A stretch of DNA of 64,000 bases, from positions 1-64,000 of the forward strand of contig DAOTXW010000041.1 in NCBI GenBank assembly GCA_034435035.1, written 5' to 3'. Under the pieces are notes generated by a model that was not told the DNA's origin, made no database searches, and saw nothing but the letters and a program-made list of their open reading frames with translations. Positions 24,529 to 33,309 of this stretch are shown in pieces. Position 1 is the first letter of the stretch; the number at the start of each line of letters is the position of its first letter. This DNA comes from JAHEME01 sp034435035. Lineage in GTDB: Bacteria; Chloroflexota; Anaerolineae; Aggregatilineales; UBA3940. Both the position numbers and the translations under genes were made by a program.

Positions 24529-26337
24529 ATGAGCACACCGTATGATGGCAAGGTCGCCCTGTGGCATGTCGAGGGAGATGGGGTCGGCGAAGCAACCATC
24601 GAAGCCCTGGCGGCTACTGTGAAGCAGAACGCCCCGGTCACCGATGCGCTGTATGTGAAGACCAGCGAGGGAGGCGTGTGGCAGGGCACGATGGACGGCA
24701 AGGCCGCGATGGCTGTGCGCGGGCCGGCTGACATCACGCGCTGGGTGAATACACTCGCCGGGGCCGGGCTGGAGTTCCATGCCTGGTGTGAGGTCCGCGG
24801 CGCAGACATCCCCGGCGAGACGGCCCGCATCATCGAGGCGGCCCGTGTGCCGGGGGTCAGGTCGCTGATCCTCGGAGTTGAACCCTATCCGGGCGTCTGG
24901 AAGGGCACACGTGAAGGCATCCTCAGGCTGATGGGGGATGTGCGCGCTGCGCTGGGCCAGGACTTTCACCTGGGGCTGCGGGTGGATCCCCGGCAGCGGT
25001 ACTTCAGCGTCATTTTCCCCGACGTGTGGCGGCCCTATGTGAACAGCATCCACCCGCTGGTGTACTGGGAGCTGATGGCACGTGAGCCGGATTCGGTGCT
25101 GGATGAGACCTATGTCACCTGGGGCGGGTACGGGCTGCCGATCTACCCGGTGCTGCAGGGCTGGGCCGATCCGTCCGGCATCCGCCAGGCGCAGGCCATC
25201 GCCCGCAGCGTCCGCGGCGCTGCCGGGCTGTCCTATTTCCGGCTGGGGCTGATCGGGCCGCTGCATTTCCCGGTCATCAACGCGGAGATCGTCAGTGAAG
25301 AAGTTGGGCCTGATCGGGTGCTGCGCCGCTACGGCTGGGAGCGCATCATCGCGCCGCGGGAGGCCGGCTACCGGGACGGGACCCATACCGGGCAGCCCAG
25401 CGACGCGGTGTTCAAGGAGTTCACCAGCGTGCGCGGCCATTCGATCAAATACAAGGAGACCCGCACGGCTGAAGATACCGTCTATGCCCAGTGGCAGCCC
25501 GATCTGCCCGGCGCGGGCAACTACGAGGTCTCCGTGTACGTGCCGAGCCGCCATGCCACGACCCGGCAGGCTCGCTACCATATTCACGGGGTCGCCGGTG
25601 CTGCCTCCGAGCTGCTGGTGCGTCTGGATCAGTCGATCTACAACGATCAGTGGGTGCCGCTGGTGGTCTACGCGTTCACCGGGCAGCCCGGCAGCGGTCA
25701 GGTGAATCTGACCGATCTGACCGGAGAGGCCGGACGCGAGATCGCCTTCACGGCCATCCGCTGGCGGCAGGTAGTTGAAGAGGAAGAGCCGCCTGCCTCA
25801 GCGGGCAACGGCTTCGACGCGCCGATTGGATCGGTAGAGGAGCGCCTGAGCAGCGAGATCTGGCCGGGCGACTGGTACGATGCGACGGGGTTTGCCACCT
25901 ATTACACTACAGTCGGGGGGGCCTACCACACCGGCGCGGACCTGAACCTGCCGCGCGACCTGGATCGGAATGCGCCCGTCTACGCGCCGGCTGACGGTGT
26001 CGTGACGTTCTCCGGACGCAGCACCGGGACCTGGGGCAGGCTGATCGTGATTCGCCATGATCCGCTGCCCGATGGCACCGTTGTGTGGAGCCGGCTGGCA
26101 CACCTGACCAGCCCCATCGTCCGGGAGGGCGATCGGGTGCTGCGCGGGCAGCAGGTCGCCAGCGTGGGTAATGCGGATGGCAAACTGGCCTGGCATCTGC
26201 ACTTCGATATCGCCAAGACCAGCATCCTGGAGCGCAACCCCGGTCACTGGCCGGGCAGTAACCTGAACGCCGTGCTGGCGAACTACGTCGATCCGCGCCA
26301 GTTCATCCGCAATCACCGCCCGCCGGGTCGGGGATAG
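24529..26337 (+). CDS. TIM-barrel / golvesin-like / M23 peptidase protein, paralogue 2
   Basis: 602 residues, collinear with the preceding gene over its whole length and clearly a tandem duplicate (shared stretches include YDGKVALWHV, TRQARYHIHGV, YHTGADLNL, LPDGTVVWSRLAHL). Differences are spread evenly, so the copies have been apart for some time. The barrel region has GVEPYPGVW where paralogue 1 has DVEPYQAYW, so one acidic residue of the presumed pair is lost here. The M23 zinc ligands (HTGAD, HLHFD) are intact. Again there is no signal peptide. The ATG at 24529 has GAGGGAA upstream. Possible division of labour: one copy binds glycan, both cleave peptide cross-links. Confidence 0.8.
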   Translation: MSTPYDGKVALWHVEGDGVGEATIEALAATVKQNAPVTDALYVKTSEGGVWQGTMDGKAAMAVRGPADITRWVNTLAGAGLEFHAWCEVRGADIPGETARIIEAARVPGVRSLILGVEPYPGVWKGTREGILRLMGDVRAALGQDFHLGLRVDPRQRYFSVIFPDVWRPYVNSIHPLVYWELMAREPDSVLDETYVTWGGYGLPIYPVLQGWADPSGIRQAQAIARSVRGAAGLSYFRLGLIGPLHFPVINAEIVSEEVGPDRVLRRYGWERIIAPREAGYRDGTHTGQPSDAVFKEFTSVRGHSIKYKETRTAEDTVYAQWQPDLPGAGNYEVSVYVPSRHATTRQARYHIHGVAGAASELLVRLDQSIYNDQWVPLVVYAFTGQPGSGQVNLTDLTGEAGREIAFTAIRWRQVVEEEEPPASAGNGFDAPIGSVEERLSSEIWPGDWYDATGFATYYTTVGGAYHTGADLNLPRDLDRNAPVYAPADGVVTFSGRSTGTWGRLIVIRHDPLPDGTVVWSRLAHLTSPIVREGDRVLRGQQVASVGNADGKLAWHLHFDIAKTSILERNPGHWPGSNLNAVLANYVDPRQFIRNHRPPGRG

Positions 26338-26349
26338 CTGCGGCAAACA

Positions 26350-26374
26350 GGCGGGCTGCTCCGGGCAGTCCGCC
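26350..26374 (+). terminator. Hairpin after the M23 pair
   Basis: GGCGGGCTGC, five-base loop, GCAGTCCGCC: a 10-bp stem with one G-U pair, followed by a GGTTGTCT tail. Plausible end of the M23 transcripts. Confidence 0.45.
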
Positions 26375-26401
26375 GGTTGTCTCCACGTCTTCTGTCTATC
26401 T

Positions 26402-27937
26402 ATGTCACTGCGTCATGTCGCTGCATCATGGGTTGCTGCGCTGGCTCTGGGCCTCCACGGCTGCGCTGCGCGCGCTCCGGCCAGCGCCCCGGCTGCCCCG
26501 CCCACTGCGGCGCGCACGTCTGTCCCTACCGCGATGCCCGCCTCTCCCAGCCATACGCCCACGGCCTCTGTGACACCGACGCCAACATTCGTCCCTGCCC
26601 CGACGATTAGCGGGCCATTTGTTGACCTGAACCCCGATGTTTCCCTCGCCGTAGAACTGTTCTATGCGGAGCGCTGGATGCGCGTGACGCAGCAGGTGAG
26701 CCTGGCCAATTCATCAGGCGATGCCTGGGATGCGATCGTGTTCAATGTGCCGATCCACTATACTCCTGACGCCTTCTTCCTCGACCGGATGACCGTCACG
26801 CTGGGCGATCAGGTGCAGGAAGGCACGCCCGGCTTCTCAGGGCGGGAGACTATTCTGAGCGTGCCGCTGCCGCGCCCGGCCCTCCCCGGCGAGACGATAG
26901 AGATCGACATGGGCTACCGCGTGGTGATCCCGCCTGTCGGGCCCACCGACTGGCCTCCTGTGGGAACCACCGGCTGGTCTTCGGGCATGATCCAGGCTGG
27001 CGAGTGGTATCCGGCCCTTGTCCCTTACGTTGAGGGCGAAGGCTGGCACACATGGGACTATCACCCGGTAGGCGACCCGACTGCCTATCCGCTGGCTGAC
27101 TATACCCTCACCATCACGACCGAAGAAGATGTCGTGGTAGCCAGCGGCGGACTGCCGGAGCACCGGGAGGGGGGCATCTGGCGCTTCACTGTGCCGGCGG
27201 GGCGTGGGATCGGATTCCTGGCAAGCGAAAGCTATCTGACAGCGACCGGCGAGTTCAACGGCATCCCGATTCGAAGCTACTATCTGCCCGAACATGCCGC
27301 AGCCGGCGAGGCTGCGGTGCCGATCGCCGCCGAGTCACTCGCGCTGTTTGAGAACCTGTACGGCCCCTATCCATACGACAGCCTGACGGTGGCCGAGAAT
27401 GCCTTCTTCGGTGGGATGGAGTACTCGGCACTGATCTCGATCACCGGCTACGCCTACGCCACCTACGGCGGTCAGCCGCCCTCGATCCTCCATGCGCTGA
27501 TCGCTCATGAAACTGCCCATCAGTGGTGGTACGGCGCCGTTGGCAACGATCAGGCCAACGAGCCGTGGCTGGACGAGTCCCTCGCGTTTTACAGCGAGCT
27601 GCTGTACTTCGAGAGTCTCTACCCGGAATCCGTGGGCTGGTGGTGGGAGAAGCGGGTGGACATTTACAACCCGTATGGCCCGGTCGATGCCAGCATCTAC
27701 AGCTACGCGCGCAGCGCCGACTTCATCCCCTCCATGTACGGCCAGGCGGCCCGTTTTCTGCGCGACCTGCGAGCACAGATGGGGGATGAAGCGTTCTTCG
27801 CCTTCCTGCAGGACTACTATGCCACTTACCGGGGGCGAATGGTCACCGGCCGGGACTTCAAGGAGCTGGCCCGCGAGTATGCTGATACCGACCTGACCCC
27901 CCTGTTCGAGGCTTATTTTGCCAACCCCGATCCCTGA
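26402..27937 (+). CDS. M1-family-like metallopeptidase lipoprotein
   Basis: 511 residues. The N-terminus is a lipoprotein signal with the lipobox LHGC at about 18-21, followed by a long Pro/Thr/Ala linker (about 25-75), so the enzyme should be tethered to the outside of the membrane. A beta-rich domain precedes the gluzincin catalytic region: HETAHQWWYGAVGNDQANEP carries HExxH and, 18 residues on, the third zinc ligand Glu in WLDESLA. The exopeptidase motif is ENAFFGGMEYS rather than a clean GAMEN (GGMEY), so aminopeptidase activity is likely but not certain. No ribosome site precedes the ATG at 26402. Confidence 0.85.
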   Translation: MSLRHVAASWVAALALGLHGCAARAPASAPAAPPTAARTSVPTAMPASPSHTPTASVTPTPTFVPAPTISGPFVDLNPDVSLAVELFYAERWMRVTQQVSLANSSGDAWDAIVFNVPIHYTPDAFFLDRMTVTLGDQVQEGTPGFSGRETILSVPLPRPALPGETIEIDMGYRVVIPPVGPTDWPPVGTTGWSSGMIQAGEWYPALVPYVEGEGWHTWDYHPVGDPTAYPLADYTLTITTEEDVVVASGGLPEHREGGIWRFTVPAGRGIGFLASESYLTATGEFNGIPIRSYYLPEHAAAGEAAVPIAAESLALFENLYGPYPYDSLTVAENAFFGGMEYSALISITGYAYATYGGQPPSILHALIAHETAHQWWYGAVGNDQANEPWLDESLAFYSELLYFESLYPESVGWWWEKRVDIYNPYGPVDASIYSYARSADFIPSMYGQAARFLRDLRAQMGDEAFFAFLQDYYATYRGRMVTGRDFKELAREYADTDLTPLFEAYFANPDP

Positions 27938-27945
27938 TCGGCGGG

Positions 27946-27978
27946 TAAAAAGAAGGGCAAGGCCGTGCGGCCTCGCCC
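27946..27978 (-). terminator. Intrinsic terminator of the zinc peptidase gene
   Basis: GGGC-A-AGGCC, four-base loop, GGCCT-C-GCCC, followed on the minus strand by TTCTTTTTA. It lies between convergent genes; the T-run marks it as serving the minus-strand gene, with possible use in both directions. Confidence 0.75.
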
Positions 27979-27999
27979 CTGGCTGGAGCCTTCTCCGCC

Positions 28000-28731
28000 C
28001 TACTCGCGGCGGCCGCCCGCGAGCAGCAGCCCATAGTACAGCACCTGCGAAACCGCCTGCACGGCGGCTGCCACATAGGTGAGCGCCGCGGCGTTCAGCA
28101 CGCTGTTGACACCCGTCAGCTCGCCGGGGGTCAGGATGCCCACGCCGACCAGCTGCTGACGGGCCCGGCGGCTGGCATCAAACTCCACCGGCAGGGTGAT
28201 GAGGGAGAATACGGCCACCGCCCCGAACAGGATCAGGCCCAGCCAGGCCATCGACTGGCCCAGTGAACCCAGGATGCCGCGCAGCAGCAGGCCGGTGAAA
28301 AAGAGGATCGGCCCCAGCCAGCTGCCGAACTGCACGGCTGGCACGATGGCGCTGCGCAGCATCAGCGGCGCGTAGCCCTTCTGGTGCTGCAGCGCGTGCC
28401 CTGCTTCGTGCGCCGCTACGCCGGCGGCGGCGACGCTGCGCCCCTGGAAGACATCCGGGCTGAGTCGCAGCACCCGGCCAAGCGGATCGTAGTGATCGCT
28501 CAGGAACCCGTGTGACTGCTCCACGCGCACCGACGCCAGGCCGTTGGCCACCAGCAGTCGGCGGGCGACCTCAGCCCCGCTGATTCCACCTGGCGAGGCC
28601 ACCCGGCTATAGCGGTTGAAGGATGAGCGCACCCGCGCCTGCGCCCACAGCCCCAGCAGCAGGGCCGGGAGCATCAACAGCAGATACAGTCCAAATCCAC
28701 CTGTTACCAGCATTTCGTTATTCCACTCCAC
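28000..28731 (-). CDS. Membrane zinc metallopeptidase (YugP-like)
   Basis: 243 residues of the putative neutral zinc metallopeptidase family (Zn_peptidase_2). The first helix (about 8-28) anchors the protein; SGAEVARRLL and VRVEQSHGFLSDHYDPLGRV match the family N-terminal domain. The catalytic motif is VAAHEAGHALQHQKGY (HExxH near 113). Further membrane helices follow at about 130-150 and 160-185, with another near the end. Substrates are unknown; the family is often located near protein quality-control genes. It is transcribed with the same orientation as the P-type ATPase upstream (gap 45 bases) and probably shares its mRNA. Confidence 0.88.
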   Translation of the reverse strand: MEWNNEMLVTGGFGLYLLLMLPALLLGLWAQARVRSSFNRYSRVASPGGISGAEVARRLLVANGLASVRVEQSHGFLSDHYDPLGRVLRLSPDVFQGRSVAAAGVAAHEAGHALQHQKGYAPLMLRSAIVPAVQFGSWLGPILFFTGLLLRGILGSLGQSMAWLGLILFGAVAVFSLITLPVEFDASRRARQQLVGVGILTPGELTGVNSVLNAAALTYVAAAVQAVSQVLYYGLLLAGGRRE

Positions 28732-28776
28732 TAACTGACAATCTTTGCCAAACCAGCGCCCGACGACTCGCCGCTG

Positions 28777-31605
28777 TCAGACGGGCAGCCCGCGCCGCCG
28801 GATGATGAGCTTCTCCAGTTCGACGGCCCAGAAAACCAGGGTGCTGAGGGCCAGACAGATCAGCATCTCAACAGCCGTCAGCGGCACCGTGTCGAACAGG
28901 CCCTGAGCGAGGGGCAGATACACTACCCCCATCTGCAGGGCCAGCGTAACGGCGACAGCTACCAGCAGAGGGCGGTTACCCGGCAGGCCGAGACTGAACA
29001 GGGAGTCCCGATCAGAGCGCACTGCCAGGGCGTGCCCGAGCTGCGAAAGGGTGAGGGTGACAAAAACCATAGTGCGCCAGGCAGGATTCCCGTTCAGATA
29101 TCCCCAGAGGCCGATCCCCAGCGCCACCAGCCCCAGCAGCGGGCCGATGGTCAGGATATGGCGGCCCATGCCGCGGGCGAAGATATTTTCGCCGGGGGCA
29201 TAGGGCTTGCGCTTCATGGCATGCCGCTCCGTCGGCTCGACGCCCAGCGCCAGGCCGGGCACGCCATCGGTGACCAGGTTCATCCACAGGATCTGGAGCG
29301 TTGACAGCGGCAGCGGCATGCCCAGCAGCTGCGTGAGCAGCATGACGCTGATCTCGCCGGTGTTGCTGGTCAGGATGTACTTCACAAACTTGCGCACATT
29401 ATCGTAGATGGTGCGCCCTTCCTCAACCGCGCTGACGATAGTGGCGAAGTTGTCGTCCAGGATGACCATGTCGGCGGCTTCCTTGCTGACATCGGTCCCG
29501 GTGATTCCCATTGCCACGCCGATATCGCTGCGGCGCAGGGCGGGTGCGTCGTTCACGCCATCGCCGGTCATCGCAGTGATATGGCCCCGACTCTGCAGCG
29601 CCTGAACAATATTGAGTTTGTGCTCCGGCGAGACGCGGGCGTAAACGCTCACTTCTTCCACCACCGCTTCCAACTCCGCCTGAGTCATAGCCGAGAGATC
29701 CTGCCCGGTCAGAACGCGGGCGTCCTCCCCGGCGATATGGAGCTCACGGGCGATATGGGCGGCGGTCAGCGGATGGTCGCCGGTGATCATCACCGGGCGG
29801 ATGCCTGCCGCCAGGCACGTTTCCACTGCCCGGCGCACTTCCGGTCTGGGCGGATCAATGATCCCGGCCATCCCGACGAAGATCAGATCGCCTTCAACCT
29901 GCTCCAGCCTGGCAGCGGCGGGCAGGGACTCGAGGATGCGGAAACCTGCCCCCAGGACGCGCAGACCGTTGGCGGCCATACGCTCACTGGCCTCATGAAT
30001 GCGGCGGCGCCAGTCATCGGTCAGGGGCAGGACCTCCCCATCCACCCAGACCCGGGTGCTGATCTCCAGCAGCCCATCCACCGCGCCTTTGGTGAAGATC
30101 AGGCGGTGGTGCGCGGCGCCCAGCCGGTGGAAGATCCCGGCCAGCTCCTGCTCAACCGGCTTGAGCGCGGCATCTAGGTCAAGGCTGTGGACGGTGCTCA
30201 TCCGTCGGCGCTCGGACGAAAACGGCACCTCCGCCACACGCGGGAAGGCGCTGCTCAGGCTTTCCTTCCACAATCCGAACCGTGCGCCGGCCACGACCAG
30301 CGCCCCTTCGGTGGGGTCGCCGACAGCGATGTAGTCGCCCTTTGCGTTCTCATCAGGCTCCAGCACCGCATCGCTGCACAGGCTCCCGGCAGCCAGCAGC
30401 AGGATCTGACCGGAGCCTTCAGCCCTGAGCGGCGCATCGGCATTGTCCAGCGTGGCACGGCCCTGACGCAGCTCCTCAATGATGTCGGCGGTGTGCCCGG
30501 CGACATCCAGCAGCTTGACGGTCATCCGATTCTCGGTCAGCGTGCCGGTTTTGTCCGAGCAGATGACGGTGACCGATCCCAGCGTCTCCACGGCGGGCAG
30601 CTTGCGAACCAGCGCCCGCCGGCGCAGCATCCGCTGGGCGCCCAGCGCCAGCGAGATGGTTACCACTGCCGGCAGGCCCTCGGGGACCGCCGCCACAGCC
30701 AGCGCCACAGCGGTCAGGAACATCTCGCGGATATCCTGTCCGCGGGCCAGGCCCAGCGCAAAGACCAGGGCGACGATCGCCAGAGCGGCAGCTGCCAGCA
30801 GCTTGCCCAGCTGCGCCATCCGGCGCTGCAGGGGCGTCTGATCGGCATCGACCGACTGGATCAGCTCGGCGATGCGACCTAGCTCGGTATTCATCCCTGT
30901 CTCGACGACCACGGCCACACCGCGCCCGTAGCTGACAGATGTGCCCATGAAGATCAGGTTATGACGGTCCCCGATCGGCACTGCTGGGCCAGCGTGGAGG
31001 GGCTCGAGTGACTTATCAACTGGCTGCGATTCGCCGGTGAGGGCGGCTTCCTGCACGCGCAGGTTAGCAACTTCCACCAGGCGAGCATCCGCTGGCACTG
31101 CGCTCCCGGCCTCTATCAGGATGATGTCACCGGGCACCAGATCGCTGGCGGCGATGTCTCTCAGACGGCCCTCACGCCGGACACGCACGAGCGGCGCAGC
31201 CATCTTCTTGAGGGCCGCCATTGCCTGCTCGGCGCGGTACTCCTGCACAAAGCCCAGCGCTGCGTTGAGGACAACGATGGCAAAAATGATGGCAGCATCG
31301 ACCGGGCCCTTGACGAAGGCCGAGACGACCGCCGACAGGATCAGCACAATCACCAGAATGTTAGTGAACTGCTCGGCAAGGATCCTGAGGGGGCTTTTCA
31401 GGCCATGTTCTACCAGCTGGTTCGGCCCATAGGCGGCGCGCCGTGCCGCCGCTTCCGGCTCGGAGAGGCCGCGAGCCGGGTCGACTCCCTGCCGGGCCAG
31501 CGTCTCCGTGACATCCAGCTCATGCCATGAGACGGCGGACGGCACGCCCGTGTCGGGCGCTGGCCGATCGGTCTCAACACTCTGATGGGACGTCAGTATG
31601 CTCAT
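28777..31605 (-). CDS. P-type cation-transporting ATPase (Ca2+-ATPase-like, P2A)
   Basis: About 942 residues. The phosphorylated Asp lies in CSDKTGTLTENRMT; other signatures are LTGESQPVDKS (actuator), VPEGLPAVVTISLALG in helix 4, and MTGDGVNDAPALRRSDIGVAMG. An N-terminal cation-ATPase domain (SWHELDVTETLARQGV) and a C-terminal six-helix block are present. PEGLP in helix 4 is typical of Ca2+ or Mn2+ pumps of the SERCA/PMR1 type. I use the ATG at 31605; the frame is open to 31659 but the likely promoter at 31671-31699 would leave almost no leader for that start. Transport is probably outward for Ca2+. Confidence 0.92.
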   Translation of the reverse strand: MSILTSHQSVETDRPAPDTGVPSAVSWHELDVTETLARQGVDPARGLSEPEAAARRAAYGPNQLVEHGLKSPLRILAEQFTNILVIVLILSAVVSAFVKGPVDAAIIFAIVVLNAALGFVQEYRAEQAMAALKKMAAPLVRVRREGRLRDIAASDLVPGDIILIEAGSAVPADARLVEVANLRVQEAALTGESQPVDKSLEPLHAGPAVPIGDRHNLIFMGTSVSYGRGVAVVVETGMNTELGRIAELIQSVDADQTPLQRRMAQLGKLLAAAALAIVALVFALGLARGQDIREMFLTAVALAVAAVPEGLPAVVTISLALGAQRMLRRRALVRKLPAVETLGSVTVICSDKTGTLTENRMTVKLLDVAGHTADIIEELRQGRATLDNADAPLRAEGSGQILLLAAGSLCSDAVLEPDENAKGDYIAVGDPTEGALVVAGARFGLWKESLSSAFPRVAEVPFSSERRRMSTVHSLDLDAALKPVEQELAGIFHRLGAAHHRLIFTKGAVDGLLEISTRVWVDGEVLPLTDDWRRRIHEASERMAANGLRVLGAGFRILESLPAAARLEQVEGDLIFVGMAGIIDPPRPEVRRAVETCLAAGIRPVMITGDHPLTAAHIARELHIAGEDARVLTGQDLSAMTQAELEAVVEEVSVYARVSPEHKLNIVQALQSRGHITAMTGDGVNDAPALRRSDIGVAMGITGTDVSKEAADMVILDDNFATIVSAVEEGRTIYDNVRKFVKYILTSNTGEISVMLLTQLLGMPLPLSTLQILWMNLVTDGVPGLALGVEPTERHAMKRKPYAPGENIFARGMGRHILTIGPLLGLVALGIGLWGYLNGNPAWRTMVFVTLTLSQLGHALAVRSDRDSLFSLGLPGNRPLLVAVAVTLALQMGVVYLPLAQGLFDTVPLTAVEMLICLALSTLVFWAVELEKLIIRRRGLPV

Positions 31606-31670
31606 CGATCTCACTATCGTGCAGTGCCGCGATTCAAGGTTTGCATGCTGCGGTCGCACAAGCGAAACGG

Positions 31671-31699
31671 ATTCTAGATAGCAGCGGGGCGGCTATCAA
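31671..31699 (-). promoter_or_regulatory. Sigma-70-type promoter of the P-type ATPase gene
   Basis: TTGATA (31699-31694), 17-base spacer, TAGAAT (31676-31671) on the minus strand. The leader to the ATG at 31605 would be about 60 bases. Confidence 0.65.
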
Positions 31700-31746
31700 C
31701 AGGGTATGCCGATAAAAGGCAGACAGCTTGCTGACAACTCCCTGAC

Positions 31747-31777
31747 AAAAAAACCTGCTGCCCGCCGGGGCAGCAGG
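31747..31777 (-). terminator. Intrinsic terminator of the aminotransferase gene
   Basis: CCTGCTGCCC, four-base loop, GGGCAGCAGG form a perfect 10-bp stem followed on the minus strand by seven T residues. It lies 20 bases after the aminotransferase stop and upstream of the ATPase promoter. Confidence 0.85.
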
Positions 31778-31797
31778 GGCTAGCAGGATGGCACATC

Positions 31798-33039
31798 TTA
31801 CGCGTGTACAGCGACCAGTTCTTCCTTGATCGCAGCGGCCAGCCGCTTGATGCCCTCCTCGATCTGGGCAGGGGCGGCATTGGAGAAATTCATCCGGAAG
31901 GTATTCTCGCCGCCGCCCAGCGGCCAGAAGGGAGCGCCAGGGACAAAGGCCACCTTATACTCGATGGCGCGTTTGAACAGATCGCGGCTGTCGGCGCCTT
32001 CCGGCAGACGAACCCACAGGAACAGCCCACCCTTGGGGCGGGTCCAGGTCACACCGGGGGGAAACAGTTCATCCATCAGCGAGAGCATGAGGTCGCGGCG
32101 CTCGCGGTAGGCTGCCCGCAGCACACGGACATGCTGATCGAGGAAGCCGCCGCGCGCGGTCTCGTAAGCCACCATCTGGGCGAGTGTGCTGGTGTGAAGA
32201 TCGGTGCCCTGCTTGGCGAAGGTCAGGCGGGCGATCACTTCGGCGGGGCCGACCATCCAGGCCACGCGGAACCCGGGGGCCAGGGTCTTGGAGAAGGTGC
32301 TCAGGTACAGCACATTGCCCAGCACGAACGAGTCGTAGCAGACCTCAGGGCGGAGCTGGGCATCCAGGACGACCAGGGGTTTCTCGTGTTTACCCTCATA
32401 GCGAAGCTGGCCATAGGGGTCATCTTCAATGATCGGCACCTCATACTTGTCGGCCAGCCGCACCAGCCGGGCGCGGCGCTCACCGGACATGGTGATGCCG
32501 GAAGGATTCTGGAAGTTGGGCAGCGCATAAATCATCTTGATGTCACGGCGCGCCAGGACTTTTTCGAGTTCGATCATATCCATGCCGTCCTCATCAGTTG
32601 GCACGGTGACATAGTCTGCCTCATAAACATTCCAGGCCTGCAGCGCGCCCAGATAGGTAGGCTCCTCGACCACGATCTTGTCCCCGGGGTTGATCAGGAC
32701 CTTGCCGATCAGATCAAGCGCCTGCTGCGAGCCAGAGGTGATCAAGACGTTCTCTGGAGCGCAAAAGATGCCGTAGCGGCGCATATGGCGGACGATCATC
32801 TCACGCAGCGGTAGATAACCCTCGGTGAGGCCGTACTGGAGGGCCTGCTGGCCCTGAGCCTCCAGCACGCGCCGGGTTGCTTCGAGTACCTGCTGGGTCG
32901 GAAAGAGTTCGGGGGCTGGCATACCGCCGGCAAAGGAGATGATATCCGGGCGCTGGGTCAGCTTGAGGATTTCCCGGATTGCCGAGCTGTGCATATTCTC
33001 CGTGCGGGCGGCGTAACGCTGCTTCCATCGGGTTGTCAT
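31798..33039 (-). CDS. PLP-dependent aminotransferase (class I/II, LysN/MocR-like)
   Basis: 413-residue fold-type I aminotransferase without the winged-helix domain of true MocR regulators. The PLP lysine is in YLSTFSKTLAPGFRVAWMVG; cofactor-contact motifs include SGSQQALDLIGKV, the NFQNPSGITMSGERR loop and IIEDDPYGQLRYEG. The N-terminal SFAGGMPAPELFP is typical of 2-aminoadipate/kynurenine-type transaminases that accept several amino acids. The window gives no pathway neighbours, so the substrate is left open. It ends at a strong terminator and is divergent from the NfeD gene. Confidence 0.9.
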   Translation of the reverse strand: MTTRWKQRYAARTENMHSSAIREILKLTQRPDIISFAGGMPAPELFPTQQVLEATRRVLEAQGQQALQYGLTEGYLPLREMIVRHMRRYGIFCAPENVLITSGSQQALDLIGKVLINPGDKIVVEEPTYLGALQAWNVYEADYVTVPTDEDGMDMIELEKVLARRDIKMIYALPNFQNPSGITMSGERRARLVRLADKYEVPIIEDDPYGQLRYEGKHEKPLVVLDAQLRPEVCYDSFVLGNVLYLSTFSKTLAPGFRVAWMVGPAEVIARLTFAKQGTDLHTSTLAQMVAYETARGGFLDQHVRVLRAAYRERRDLMLSLMDELFPPGVTWTRPKGGLFLWVRLPEGADSRDLFKRAIEYKVAFVPGAPFWPLGGGENTFRMNFSNAAPAQIEEGIKRLAAAIKEELVAVHA

Positions 33040-33309
33040 TCATTTCGCTCCTGTGCCCAGAGATCAGAGGGGCAGCGCCAGACCGGGGAGATTGGCCGAT
33101 AACGCCACCCTGTATCATTGTACACCCTAAGATGGCACAGTGTTTCTGACACTACCAGTACGATTTAACACCCCCGGCGGGTGAGAATAGTCATCTTCAG
33201 ACTGGCAGGGGCTCCCGATCCCCCAGAACTGGGTCGTGCAGCGAGGCATGGTTGGTGCTACAGTAAAGATAGTACGATAGACAAAAGGGCTGTGCCTGGA
33301 GGCGGCAAG

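Noticed and set aside
31606..31659. Upstream start for the P-type ATPase at 31659
   Set aside because: The promoter at 31671-31699 would leave almost no leader, and the extra 18 residues are not typical of the family.
33181..33309. Upstream extension of the NfeD reading frame
   Set aside because: 43 extra codons without hydrophobic or conserved sequence, whereas the ATG at 33310 has GGAGG at seven bases and begins a normal signal sequence.
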